Below, piece by piece: positions 16,573 through 25,654 of a stretch of 64,000 nucleotides of DNA (positions are counted from its first letter, which is position 1; the number at the start of each line of letters is the position of its first letter). The DNA is from Pseudomonas sp. ML2-2023-3 (lineage in GTDB: Bacteria; Pseudomonadota; Gammaproteobacteria; Pseudomonadales; Pseudomonadaceae): the NCBI RefSeq assembly GCF_037055275.1, contig NZ_CP146343.1, forward strand, positions 4,958,001-5,022,000, given 5' to 3'. The notes under the pieces were generated by a model that saw only the letters and a list, made by a program, of their open reading frames with translations, ran no database searches and was not told the origin of the DNA. The translations under genes and the position numbers were made by a program.

Positions 16573-17505
16573 TCAGCTGCCCAGTGTTGCCTTGAGATCA
16601 GCGTCCAGTCGCTGATTCATCAACAGGGCCTCACTGCCCAGGCAAGCAATGGATGAACCCGCCAGCGCTTCCTGGGCCACATTCGAACCGGCCCCGGCCA
16701 ATGACATCGAGCAATTCAAGGTCTGCGCCAGCCGCATCAGCCGGCGGTGGTGCGCCGTCCCCAGGGCATGACTGGCAAACAGCACGACAGCCTGAGGCTC
16801 CAGTTTTTCGCAGACCAGTGACAGCTCTTCCAAAGGTTGGCCGATAGCCAAAACCCGGACTACGCGATCATTACGGGTCAACAGCAAGCCCGTCACCAGC
16901 AGTTCCAGCTCGCGGCACAGCTCGGGCATCGCCACCACCATCACACACTGCCTGGCATCTGCCGCCTGCAACTGCAGGCGATGCTGCACCCGCCCGCGCA
17001 AGAAGCCGTCCAGCATCAGCCATTCGCTGGTTCGGCCAAACACATCCTGAGCTTTTGACAACTGTTGCCACAGGGGCAGGAAGATCCCCTGAAACACCAC
17101 TTCGACCGGGTAGCTGGAGTAAATCTGACCGTAGAGTCTCTCCAGCTCCGACTCATTGAAGGCCGCGAGCGCGCTGCTGATACGGGTTTGCCATTCGCCA
17201 TACTCGCTGGCCTCGGGCTGCGGATTGTCAGCGGGCTGCGTGTTTGCGAGCAATTGCGCGACTTTGCTGACAGCAACCCCACGCTCAAGCCAGCCCATGA
17301 TCATGCGAATTGACTCAATATCGCTCACTGAGTACAGCCGATGCCCACTTTCGGTGCGTTTTGGTTCGATCAAGCCATAACGCCGCTCCCACGCACGCAG
17401 GGTCACCGGGTTGATGCCGGTGAGCCTGGCCACATCCCGGATCGGGTAGAGACCTTGGCAATCATCAGCCTGTGTAATGGGCTCAACTTCAGTAATCACG
17501 GACAT
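16573..17505 (-). CDS. MerR-family regulator with cobalamin-domain fold but no B12 ligand (class II LitR/CarH-like)
   Basis: A 310-residue regulator: MerR HTH at about 17-85 (LYPIRDVARLTGINPVTLRAWERRYGLI), a helical-bundle domain at about 110-185 and a B12-binding-type Rossmann fold at about 190-300. In CarH the Rossmann motif contains a His that binds cobalamin; here the aligned stretch is MPELCRELELL with Arg in its place, and the helical-bundle Glu-His is Glu-Trp. It therefore fits the class II LitR proteins reported in P. putida, which do not use B12 and work with a short LOV protein. A LOV gene lies 1.6 kb away. Divergent from the ABM-protein/fol genes. Confidence 0.82.
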   Translation of the reverse strand: MSVITEVEPITQADDCQGLYPIRDVARLTGINPVTLRAWERRYGLIEPKRTESGHRLYSVSDIESIRMIMGWLERGVAVSKVAQLLANTQPADNPQPEASEYGEWQTRISSALAAFNESELERLYGQIYSSYPVEVVFQGIFLPLWQQLSKAQDVFGRTSEWLMLDGFLRGRVQHRLQLQAADARQCVMVVAMPELCRELELLVTGLLLTRNDRVVRVLAIGQPLEELSLVCEKLEPQAVVLFASHALGTAHHRRLMRLAQTLNCSMSLAGAGSNVAQEALAGSSIACLGSEALLMNQRLDADLKATLGS

Positions 17506-17560
17506 TGGGCGGGCAACAGTCAGAAAGGGATGACAGGATTCTACCCCTCAATCCAGACCC

Positions 17561-17646
17561 TGTGGGAGCGGGCTTGCTCGCGATGCAGGCCCCGCTGCCT
17601 GCCAGGTAAGCGGCGGTGATGCCATTGCGGGCACGCCCGCCCCACA
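17561..17646. repeat. Degenerate paired REP element
   Basis: The left unit is an intact copy of the common REP (core GAGCGGGCTTGCTCGC); the right inverted unit is eroded (GCGGGCACGCCCGCCCC). It lies between the LitR-like gene and the ABM-protein gene. Confidence 0.8.
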
Positions 17647-17668
17647 AACGGCGCCGTGAGCATTCAGG

Positions 17669-17685
17669 AACAATACTTGCTTGTT
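17669..17685. promoter_or_regulatory. Candidate operator upstream of the ABM-domain gene
   Basis: Short inverted repeat AACAA-N7-TTGTT, 80 bases before the ATG and in the divergent gap with the LitR-like regulator. No clear -10 goes with it. Offered only as a candidate. Confidence 0.25.
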
Positions 17686-17766
17686 TTTCATCACTCAGCC
17701 CACCACCCCGGCGCTGTGTTTTGTGCCTGCCCTACCCGGGCAGCATTAGCCTCATGGAGATACACA

Positions 17767-18336
17767 ATGTCTACCTCCCCTGTCACGTTGATGGTTGCGC
17801 GCCGTGTCGCCAAAGGTCGCTACCAGGAATTGATTGCCTGGTTGCATGAAGGCGAACAACTGGCCACGGACTTTTCCGGATACCTGGGTTCCGGCGTACT
17901 GGCCCCGCCACCGGGCGACGACGAATTTCAAATCATCTTCCGCTTTGCCGACGAAGCCACCTTGCATGCCTGGGAGCACTCGGTATCGCGCAAGGCCTGG
18001 TTGCTGCGCGGCAGCGATTTGTTTGCCAACCCGTCGGAGCACCGCGTCAGCGGGATCGACGGCTGGTTTGGCGCTGCCGGACAAAGACCACCACGCTGGA
18101 AACAAGCCGTTGCCATCTGGCTGGCGTTCTTCCCCGTGTCGCTGCTGTTCAATTTTGTGTGCGCGCCCTTATTGAGCGAGCTGAGCCTGTTGCCTCGGGT
18201 CCTGGTCAGCACCCTGGCCCTGACGCCGCTGATGGTTTATCTATTTATTCCACTGTCCACGCACCTGCTGGCCAACTGGCTGCACAGCTCGCCAGGCAAA
18301 CCCCTGCGCAGCGCAATCGCAACCCAGCGCAACTAA
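17767..18336 (+). CDS. Antibiotic-biosynthesis-monooxygenase (ABM) domain membrane protein
   Basis: A 189-residue protein with an N-terminal ABM-type ferredoxin-like domain (about residues 5-95: VTLMVARRVAKGRYQELIAWLHEGEQL, FQIIFRFADEATLHAWEHS) followed by two membrane segments (about 115-138 and 147-170). The start at 17767 follows GGAG by seven bases; an upstream in-frame ATG at 17656 would add 37 residues overlapping the REP region and is rejected. It is the first gene after the divergent LitR-like regulator and precedes folM. The reaction, if any, is unknown. Confidence 0.78.
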   Translation: MSTSPVTLMVARRVAKGRYQELIAWLHEGEQLATDFSGYLGSGVLAPPPGDDEFQIIFRFADEATLHAWEHSVSRKAWLLRGSDLFANPSEHRVSGIDGWFGAAGQRPPRWKQAVAIWLAFFPVSLLFNFVCAPLLSELSLLPRVLVSTLALTPLMVYLFIPLSTHLLANWLHSSPGKPLRSAIATQRN

Positions 18337-18344
18337 GCTCGGGC

Positions 18345-18375
18345 TTGGGCTTTACGTCGCGGACGCTGGTATAGT
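18345..18375 (+). promoter_or_regulatory. Candidate folM promoter with 19-bp spacer
   Basis: TTGGGC (18345-18350) and TATAGT (18370-18375) are separated by 19 bases, the long spacing typical of promoters that MerR proteins twist. It lies 50 bases before the folM ATG. Both boxes are imperfect. Confidence 0.35.
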
Positions 18376-18424
18376 TTTGCCATTGCGCCGCGACTGTTTC
18401 CGGCTTACCTGCTCCGAGTCTGTC

Positions 18425-19135
18425 ATGCCCACTTCTTCTGCTCCGATCCTGATCACGGGTGCCGGCCAGCGCATCGGCCTGTACTGCGCGCAGCAATTGC
18501 TGGCAGACGGCTACCCGGTGGTTTTTACCTATCGCAGCGAAAAACCCGGGGTGCAAAACCTGCGTGACCTGGGCGCTGTTGCCTTGTTTGCCGACTTCTC
18601 CACCGAGGCTGGCATTCTGGATTTTATCCAGCGACTTAAAGAGCACACCGACTGCTTGCGGGCAATTGTGCATAACGCCTCGGCCTGGCTGGCAGAAACC
18701 CCGCAGACAGAAACCGACGCCTTTACGCACATGTTCAGCGTGCACATGCTCGCGCCTTACCTGATCAACCTGCATTGCAGCGAGCTGCTCAAGCGTTCGA
18801 CCCCGGCGGATATCGTGCATATCAGCGACGATGTGACCCGCAAGGGCAGCAGCAAGCACATTGCCTATTGCGCCACCAAGGCCGGGCTCGACAGCCTGAC
18901 CCTGTCATTCGCAGCTAAACTGGCCCCACAGATCAAAGTCAACGGCATCGCCCCGGCCATGCTGTTGTTCAACCCTGACGACGATGCGGCGTACCGCACC
19001 AAAGCGCTGGCCAAGTCCGCGCTGGGCATAGAACCCGGCGCCGAGGTGATCTACCAGAGCCTGCGTTATCTGCTGGACAACCCCCATGTGACCGGCACTA
19101 CCCTGACCGTCAATGGCGGCCGGCATCTAAAATAA
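18425..19135 (+). CDS. folM: Dihydromonapterin reductase (FolM), SDR family
   Basis: A 236-residue short-chain dehydrogenase that reduces dihydromonapterin, and weakly dihydrofolate, with NADPH. The cofactor loop is TGAGQRIGLYCA near the N-terminus, the NNAS-equivalent is HNASAWL and the active-site pair is YCATK (Tyr, Lys). The ATG at 18425 is chosen because the SDR fold begins six residues later. Directly followed by folE and folX, with which it forms the tetrahydromonapterin pathway. Confidence 0.92.
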   Translation: MPTSSAPILITGAGQRIGLYCAQQLLADGYPVVFTYRSEKPGVQNLRDLGAVALFADFSTEAGILDFIQRLKEHTDCLRAIVHNASAWLAETPQTETDAFTHMFSVHMLAPYLINLHCSELLKRSTPADIVHISDDVTRKGSSKHIAYCATKAGLDSLTLSFAAKLAPQIKVNGIAPAMLLFNPDDDAAYRTKALAKSALGIEPGAEVIYQSLRYLLDNPHVTGTTLTVNGGRHLK

Positions 19136-19159
19136 GCCGCCCCGCGAGGAAGTATTTTC

Positions 19160-19720
19160 ATGAGCGCATCACTGCCCGGGCATTACCGCGAAATCCTCAT
19201 CGATATCGGTGAAGACCCTGACCGCGAAGGTTTGCTCGACACCCCCAAGCGCGCAGCCAAAGCCATGCAGTACCTGTGTCATGGCTATGAGCAGAGCCTG
19301 GAGACCCTCGTCAACGACGCCCTGTTCGCCTCTGACAGCGACGAAATGGTGATCGTGGCCAATATCGAGCTGTACTCACTGTGCGAGCATCACCTGCTGC
19401 CGTTTATCGGCAAGGCCCATGTGGCCTACATCCCGACGGGCAAAGTACTGGGGTTGTCGAAAATCGCCCGCATCGTCGACATGTTTGCCCGTCGCCTGCA
19501 AATCCAGGAAAACCTCACCCGTGAAATCGCCGACGCCATTGAAAGCGTGACCCAGGCCGCAGGCGTAGCCGTTGTGATTGAAGCTCAGCACATGTGCATG
19601 ATGATGCGCGGTGTAGAAAAACAGAATTCGACCATGAACACCTCGGTCATGCTTGGCGCGTTTCGCGAGCCGAGCACCCGCATGGAGTTCTTGCAACTGA
19701 TTGGACGGAGCAAGTCGTAA
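19160..19720 (+). CDS. folE: GTP cyclohydrolase I
   Basis: A 186-residue enzyme that turns GTP into dihydroneopterin triphosphate. Zinc and active-site residues stand in [22 protein letters not shown] and in [28 protein letters not shown] gives a clear ribosome site. Its stop codon shares a base with the start of folX (TAATG), so the two are translationally coupled. Grouping with folX and folM suggests the product goes to monapterin rather than mainly to folate. Confidence 0.96.
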   Translation: MSASLPGHYREILIDIGEDPDREGLLDTPKRAAKAMQYLCHGYEQSLETLVNDALFASDSDEMVIVANIELYSLCEHHLLPFIGKAHVAYIPTGKVLGLSKIARIVDMFARRLQIQENLTREIADAIESVTQAAGVAVVIEAQHMCMMMRGVEKQNSTMNTSVMLGAFREPSTRMEFLQLIGRSKS

Positions 19721-20106
19721 TGCCACAACTTCAGCCAGGAATGGCCCGTATTCGCGTCAAGGACCTGTGCCTGCGCACCTACATCGGTATCAATGAGGAA
19801 GAAATCCTCAACAAGCAGGATGTGTTGATCAACCTCACCATCCTCTATGCCGCGCAAGAGGCGGTGCGCGATAACGACATCGACCACGCGCTCAATTACC
19901 GCACCATCACCAAGGCCGTGATCCAGCACGTCGAAGAGAACCGCTTCGCCCTGCTTGAGCGCCTGACCCAGGAGTTGCTGGACCTGGTAATGGCCAATGG
20001 CGCGGTACTGTATGCCGAAGTCGAAGTCGACAAGCCGCACGCGCTGCGCTTTGCCGAATCGGTCTCGATTACGCTGGCGGCGAGCCGCCAGGCTGCAACT
20101 TCATAA
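19720..20106 (+). CDS. folX: Dihydroneopterin triphosphate 2'-epimerase
   Basis: A 128-residue tunnelling-fold protein of the FolB/FolX family. The motif [18 protein letters not shown] and the later [15 protein letters not shown] and [19 protein letters not shown] are family features. The FolX rather than FolB assignment rests on sequence feel and on its place between folE and folM-type genes. It epimerises dihydroneopterin triphosphate to the monapterin form. The start overlaps the folE stop by one base. Confidence 0.9.
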   Translation: MPQLQPGMARIRVKDLCLRTYIGINEEEILNKQDVLINLTILYAAQEAVRDNDIDHALNYRTITKAVIQHVEENRFALLERLTQELLDLVMANGAVLYAEVEVDKPHALRFAESVSITLAASRQAATS

Positions 20107-20120
20107 CCCCGGTGAACCCC

Positions 20121-20414
20121 ATGACTCCTCAAGAACAGCTTGAACTGGAGGCGGCCGCCTTCCGCCGCCTTGTCGCACATCTGGACAGCCGCAAGGACGT
20201 GCAAAACATTGACCTGATGAACCTCTCGGGTTTTTGCCGCAACTGCCTGTCCAAGTGGTACAAGGCTGCCGCTGACGAGCGCCAGATCGACATCAGCCTC
20301 GATGACGCCCGTGAAGCCGTGTACGGCATGCCGTATGCCGACTGGAAATCCCAATACCAGAAAGAAGCCAGCGCCGAACAAACCGCGGCGTTTGCCCAAG
20401 GAAAAAAGCAATGA
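20121..20414 (+). CDS. DUF1244 family small protein
   Basis: A 97-residue protein of the DUF1244 family, recognised by DLMNLSGFCRNCLSKWYKAAADE with a CxxC pair, and YGMPYADWKSQYQ. No function is established. It sits 14 bases after folX and its stop overlaps the next start (ATGA), so it is probably part of the fol transcript. An alternative GTG start three codons upstream (20112) is possible. Confidence 0.85.
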   Translation: MTPQEQLELEAAAFRRLVAHLDSRKDVQNIDLMNLSGFCRNCLSKWYKAAADERQIDISLDDAREAVYGMPYADWKSQYQKEASAEQTAAFAQGKKQ

Positions 20415-20752
20415 CTGATGTGAACACCCTGCGCGCCAGCCTCGACAGCGGCGAACACCTCTTCGCCGACACCCTGGCATTTATCGCAGCGCACTACGAT
20501 TACCAGCCGCAGGCCTTCAATAACGGCGGCGTGGAGAACGCTGCCGGGCAAAATGAAGGCTCGTGCAAGACCCTGGGCCTGGCGCTGCTGGAAGGTTTGA
20601 GTGATCAGCAGGCGCTGTTGGCGTTTGGCGAGCATTACCGTTCGGTGCTTGCCACGCCTGAAGGCACAGACCACAGCAATATCCGTGCGCTGATTGCCCA
20701 CGGCCTGGCCGGTGTCAAATTCGACGCACAGCCGCTGACCCGCAAGGCGTAA
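20411..20752 (+). CDS. HopJ-family protein
   Basis: A 113-residue protein matching the HopJ family (FADTLAFIAAHYDYQPQAFNNG, NEGSCKTLGLALLEG). The family name comes from a plant-pathogen effector candidate. Here there is no type III context, and the gene overlaps DUF1244 by four bases at the end of the fol operon, so a housekeeping role is more likely. Confidence 0.85.
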   Translation: MTDVNTLRASLDSGEHLFADTLAFIAAHYDYQPQAFNNGGVENAAGQNEGSCKTLGLALLEGLSDQQALLAFGEHYRSVLATPEGTDHSNIRALIAHGLAGVKFDAQPLTRKA

Positions 20753-20774
20753 GCCAGCCTCTGCCCCATAGGGG

Positions 20775-20860
20775 GTGGGAGCGGGCTTGCTCGCGATGCA
20801 GGCGCCGCTTTTTTTCAGTTACACCGCAGCGATTACATCGCGAGCAAGCCCGCTCCCACA
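20775..20860. repeat. Paired REP element
   Basis: Two intact inverted REP units (core GAGCGGGCTTGCTCGC) around a 38-base spacer, between the HopJ-type gene and the convergent trxB. Confidence 0.93.
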
Positions 20861-20870
20861 GGACAGACAC

Positions 20871-20899
20871 AAAAAAACCGGCCGAAGCCGGTTTTTTTA
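20871..20899. terminator. Bidirectional terminator between the fol operon and trxB
   Basis: Stem ACCGGC-CGAA-GCCGGT flanked by seven A and seven T, so it serves both converging transcripts. Confidence 0.88.
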
Positions 20900-20912
20900 T
20901 TGGGGCGGGCTA

Positions 20913-22185
<1,273 letters not shown>

Positions 22186-22935
22186 ATGCCCGCCCCCGTT
22201 CTTTCTGGCCCGCAGTACCTGCGTGAAGGCCTGACGTTGGTTCTCAGCCCTGGCCTGCGCTTGTTCGTGCTGCTGCCGTTGCTGATCAATCTGGTGCTGT
22301 TCGTCGGGTTGATTTATTTCGCCGGGCATCAGTTCAGCCTCTGGGTCGATACCCTGATGCCGTCACTGCCAAGCTGGCTCAGCTTCCTCAACTACCTGTT
22401 GTGGCCGTTGTTTGTCGTGCTGGTGGCGTTGATGGTGTTTTTCACGTTCACCATGCTGGCCAACATCATTGCGGCGCCGTTCAACGGTTTTCTCTCGGAA
22501 AAAGTCGAGGCCGTCGTACGCGGGGTCGATAACTCACCGCCCTTCAGCTGGGGCGAACTGGCTGCGATGGTGCCCCGCACCCTGGCCCGGGAAATGCGCA
22601 AGCTGGGCTACTTTCTGCCACGGGCCATTGCGCTGCTGATCCTGTCGTTCATACCGGTGCTCAACCTGATTGCGGCCCCGTTGTGGCTGTTGTTCGGGGT
22701 CTGGATGATGGCTATTCAGTACATCGACTACCCCGCTGATAACCACAAGCTGGGCTGGAACGAGATGCTTGCCTGGTTGCGCGAGAAGCGCTGGCAGAGC
22801 ATGAGCTTCGGCGGCATCGTCTACCTGGTGCTGCTGATCCCGGTGGTCAATGTGCTGATGATGCCCGCTGCTGTCGCTGGCGCCACCCTGTTCTGGGTGC
22901 GCGAGCGGGGCGATGAAGCGCTGGCATCGCGCTAG
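22186..22935 (+). CDS. cysZ: CysZ-type sulfate transporter
   Basis: A 249-residue inner-membrane protein with four main hydrophobic segments (about 24-48, 65-92, 142-170, 203-230). The CysZ stretch [18 protein letters not shown] and the C-terminal [17 protein letters not shown] are present. CysZ brings sulfate into the cell for cysteine synthesis, which fits cysD and cysNC later in the window, though they are not in one operon. Confidence 0.9.
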   Translation: MPAPVLSGPQYLREGLTLVLSPGLRLFVLLPLLINLVLFVGLIYFAGHQFSLWVDTLMPSLPSWLSFLNYLLWPLFVVLVALMVFFTFTMLANIIAAPFNGFLSEKVEAVVRGVDNSPPFSWGELAAMVPRTLAREMRKLGYFLPRAIALLILSFIPVLNLIAAPLWLLFGVWMMAIQYIDYPADNHKLGWNEMLAWLREKRWQSMSFGGIVYLVLLIPVVNVLMMPAAVAGATLFWVRERGDEALASR

Positions 22936-22972
22936 CGACTTCATAAATCCATCATCACCGTGACACACGGGC

Positions 22973-23004
22973 GTCATGACCCCAGAACACACTGGGGTCA
23001 TGAC
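22973..23004. repeat. Perfect 13-bp inverted repeat over the glycosyltransferase start
   Basis: GTCATGACCCCAG (22973-22985) and its exact complement CTGGGGTCATGAC (22992-23004) flank a six-base loop. Each arm contains one of the two candidate ATG codons (22976 and 23000). No T-run follows, so it is not an ordinary terminator. Confidence 0.85.
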
Positions 23005-24190
23005 CACAGCCCTGCACATCGCCCTGATCACCGAAACCTTCGCGCCTGAAATCAATGGTGTTGCCAATACCCTTGGCCAGCTGTGTGATGGCTTGCGTGC
23101 GCGCAATCATCGCGTGGAACTGGTACGCCCGCGCCAGGCCGACGATGGCGGCCAGCGCAGCAACGACGAACTGATGCTGTGCCGGGGCTTGCCGCTACCC
23201 GGCTACCCCGGCCTGCAGTGGGGCCTGACATCCACCCATCGCCTGACCAAACGCTGGCGCCAACAACCTCCGGATGTGGTCTACATCGCCACAGAGGGAC
23301 CATTGGGCCTGTGTGCATTGCGGGTTGCACGTCGCCTGGGCATTACCGCGGTCACGGGGTTTCACACCAACTTCCAGCAGTATTTGCGTCAACACGGCCT
23401 GACCCTGTTCACCCGTGCACTGACGCACTACTTGCGCTGGTTCCATAACCGTTCTGCACTGACCCTGGTCCCCAGCACCAGCCAGCGCGTGGAGCTTGCG
23501 CGCAGGCATTTTGAACGCCTGGATCTGCTCCCTCGCGGTGTTGACAGCCAGTTGTTCAGCCCGGCAAAACGCCAGGACGCCTTGCGCCAGAGCTGGGGAC
23601 TCAGGGAAAACGACATTGCGCTGTTACATGTGGGGCGCCTGGCACCGGAAAAAAACCTGGATGCACTCAAGCGCTGTCTTGATGCGCTGCAAGCCCGCTA
23701 TCCGGCGCGCCGGTTCAAGTTGATCGTGGTGGGTGACGGATCAAAACGTGCGGCCCTGGAAGCCTCATTGCCCGAAGCGATTTTTTGCGGGCAACAGTCA
23801 GGACACGCCCTGGCTTGTCACTACGCCTGCGGGGATGTGTTTCTGTTTCCGAGCCTGAGCGAGACATTTGGCAATGTGGTGCTTGAAGCCCAGGCCTCTG
23901 GCTTGGGCGTGGTGGCCTATGACGAGGCCGCTGCTGGCCTGCATATCCGCCATGGATACAACGGAGTGCTGGCCATGCCGGGGGACGAATACGCCTGGAT
24001 CGAAGCCGCCTGCTGGCTGCTTGAAGACCCAGAGACCTTACGCACCCTGCGCCTCAATGCCCGACGTCATGCCAGCCGCCAAAGCTGGCCAGGCATTGTC
24101 GAGCAGTTCGAAAGCCAGTTGTTGCGGGCTCGACAGGGCTCCATGTGCGAAGCCCCGGTGCCCATTCACGTCGCGGTAAAAAAACCTTAA
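23000..24190 (+). CDS. Glycosyltransferase, GT-B fold (group 1)
   Basis: A 396-residue glycosyltransferase of the GT4/group 1 type. The N-terminal domain starts IALITETFAPEINGVANTLGQL; the C-terminal domain has LLHVGRLAPEKNLDAL and the donor-binding LFPSLSETFGNVVLEAQASG. It resembles mannosyl- or glucosyltransferases acting on lipids, but the acceptor cannot be told. The later ATG at 23000 starts closest to the fold; one at 22976 would add eight residues. Both starts lie in a strong hairpin. It follows cysZ by 64 bases. Confidence 0.85.
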   Translation: MTTALHIALITETFAPEINGVANTLGQLCDGLRARNHRVELVRPRQADDGGQRSNDELMLCRGLPLPGYPGLQWGLTSTHRLTKRWRQQPPDVVYIATEGPLGLCALRVARRLGITAVTGFHTNFQQYLRQHGLTLFTRALTHYLRWFHNRSALTLVPSTSQRVELARRHFERLDLLPRGVDSQLFSPAKRQDALRQSWGLRENDIALLHVGRLAPEKNLDALKRCLDALQARYPARRFKLIVVGDGSKRAALEASLPEAIFCGQQSGHALACHYACGDVFLFPSLSETFGNVVLEAQASGLGVVAYDEAAAGLHIRHGYNGVLAMPGDEYAWIEAACWLLEDPETLRTLRLNARRHASRQSWPGIVEQFESQLLRARQGSMCEAPVPIHVAVKKP

Positions 24191-24669
24191 GCCAGGGATT
24201 TTTCAATCGACTGAATCACCGTCGCATCGTCTGGCGCGGTGCGCGGTGAGAATCGCGCCAACACCCGCCCATCTTTGCCGACCAGGAACTTCTCGAAGTT
24301 CCAGGTGATTTCCCCCTCAAACTCGGCCCCCTCGCCTGCCAGCAAACGATAGAGCTGATGACGGTCAGGCCCGTTGACCTCAAGCTTGCTGCTTAGAGGA
24401 AAACTGACACCGTAGTTGAGGCTGCAAAACGCCTGAATTTGCTCCTCGGTACCCGGCTCTTGTCCGGCGAACTGATTGCATGGCACGCCCAAAACGCTGA
24501 AACCCTGGCCCTTGAATTGCTGATACAGGTTTTCCAGCGCTGCGTACTGAGGGGTCAAACCGCACTTGGAGGCCACATTCACTACCAGCACCACTTTGCC
24601 TTTGAAGGTGTCCAGTGGTAGCGGCTTGCCATCCAGCGCGTCTAAAGTAAGTTCGTGAAAAGCACTCAT
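24187..24669 (-). CDS. Glutathione peroxidase family protein
   Basis: A 160-residue thiol peroxidase. The catalytic Cys is in VVNVASKCGLTPQY, and the accompanying Gln and Trp are in PCNQFAGQEPG and ITWNFEKFLV. A start at 24669 is set by GGAG six bases upstream. It reduces peroxides in the cytoplasm (bacterial members often use thioredoxin). Its 3' end overlaps the convergent glycosyltransferase gene by four bases. Confidence 0.92.
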   Translation of the reverse strand: MSAFHELTLDALDGKPLPLDTFKGKVVLVVNVASKCGLTPQYAALENLYQQFKGQGFSVLGVPCNQFAGQEPGTEEQIQAFCSLNYGVSFPLSSKLEVNGPDRHQLYRLLAGEGAEFEGEITWNFEKFLVGKDGRVLARFSPRTAPDDATVIQSIEKSLA

Positions 24670-24743
24670 GACGGACTCCAAAATTCCCGTATCCACGTTC
24701 AAGCAATCGTCCGACGTACCGATTACCGTAATCTCCCAGGATC

Positions 24744-24767
24744 AAAAAAGGCGCCCGTAGGCGCCTT
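24744..24767 (-). terminator. Terminator after the FKBP gene
   Basis: On the minus strand, AAGGCGCC-TACG-GGCGCCTT is followed by a T-run, 36 bases after the stop of the FKBP-type gene. Confidence 0.85.
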
Positions 24768-24802
24768 CCTGGCTAGTTCACAAGTGAGCGTAGCAGCACT
24801 TA

Positions 24803-25288
24803 TCAGTGCTGATGACCGCCTTCACCGTGGACGTGGCCGTGAGCGATTTCTTCTTCGCTGGCATCACGAATTGCAACAACCTTGACCTTGAAGTTCAGAC
24901 GCTGACCAGCCAGTGGGTGGTTGCCATCAACGGTCACATCGTCGCCGTCCAGATCACGGATGGTCACGATCTGCATTTGGCCGTCCGGCGCCGAAGCGTG
25001 GAACTGCATGCCAACTTCCAGTTGGTCAACGCCTTCGAACATGCTGGCGCTCAAGGTGCTTACCAGCTCGGCGGAGTACTCGCCGTAAGCGTCTTCAGGT
25101 TCAACGCTAACGTCCAGCTCGTCACCAACAGCCTTACCGATCAGAGCCTTTTCCAGACCCGGAATGATGTTACCTGCACCTTGCAGGTAGACCAGCGGCG
25201 CGCCGCCGGCAGAGCTGTCGATGACCTCACCAGCGTCATTGGTCAGGGTATAGTCGATGGAGACAGCCTTATTGGCGGCGATCGTCAT
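24803..25288 (-). CDS. FKBP-type peptidyl-prolyl isomerase, SlyD-like
   Basis: A 161-residue isomerase of the SlyD group. The FKBP core (VSIDYTLTNDAGEVIDSS, NIIPGLEKALIGKAVGD) is interrupted by the insert-in-flap domain (EDAYGEYSAELVSTL onward), and the tail is His-rich (HGHVHGEGGHQH), which in SlyD binds nickel and other metals. A start at 25288 is chosen; the frame stays open upstream by 37 residues of non-family sequence. Own terminator follows. Confidence 0.9.
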   Translation of the reverse strand: MTIAANKAVSIDYTLTNDAGEVIDSSAGGAPLVYLQGAGNIIPGLEKALIGKAVGDELDVSVEPEDAYGEYSAELVSTLSASMFEGVDQLEVGMQFHASAPDGQMQIVTIRDLDGDDVTVDGNHPLAGQRLNFKVKVVAIRDASEEEIAHGHVHGEGGHQH

Positions 25289-25379
25289 GGGGCGAGACCT
25301 TTTGCAAAAAAATAATGAGTTCGCAAGTTTAACCAAGCAATCGCCCGAAAGCGAACACAACAAAGACCAACGGATAATT

Positions 25380-25595
25380 TTGAAAACTTCAACGATCATT
25401 GGCTGGCGTCAGGATGAAGAGCAGCACTGGGTTGTCGTGCTCTCCTGTGGCCACACCCAGCACCAGCGTCACCAACCGCCCTGGCAATCAAGACCCTGGG
25501 TGCTTGACCCTGAGCAGCGCCAGGCAAAAATAGGCCAGCCCTTTGACTGTGGCTGGTGTGCTCAAGACGCGGATAGCGCTAATCTTGGCAATTGA
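25380..25595 (+). CDS. DUF3565 small protein, probable non-ATG start
   Basis: A short protein (about 71 residues) with the DUF3565 pattern GWRQDEEQHWVVVLSCGHTQHQRHQPPWQSRPWV and FDCGWC, two Cys/His clusters that suggest a small zinc fold. No ATG stands near the domain start; TTG at 25380, preceded by GGATAAT, is the likely start. The next ATG upstream (25257) would overlap the divergent FKBP gene. Its end overlaps the region before pta by a few bases. Function unknown. Confidence 0.65.
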   Translation: MKTSTIIGWRQDEEQHWVVVLSCGHTQHQRHQPPWQSRPWVLDPEQRQAKIGQPFDCGWCAQDADSANLGN

Positions 25596-25654
25596 TTCAG
25601 GCACAAGCCCGGTTAAAGGGTGTTGCCCTTGCACTGCCACGTCAGGAAGCTCGC

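Noticed and set aside
20411..20752. HopJ-family gene as a sign of a type III secretion island
   Set aside because: There is no hrp box, chaperone or secretion gene nearby, and it is coupled to DUF1244 after folX.
25257..25379. Longer version of the DUF3565 protein from ATG 25257
   Set aside because: It would overlap the start of the divergent FKBP gene, and the added 41 residues look like non-coding sequence.
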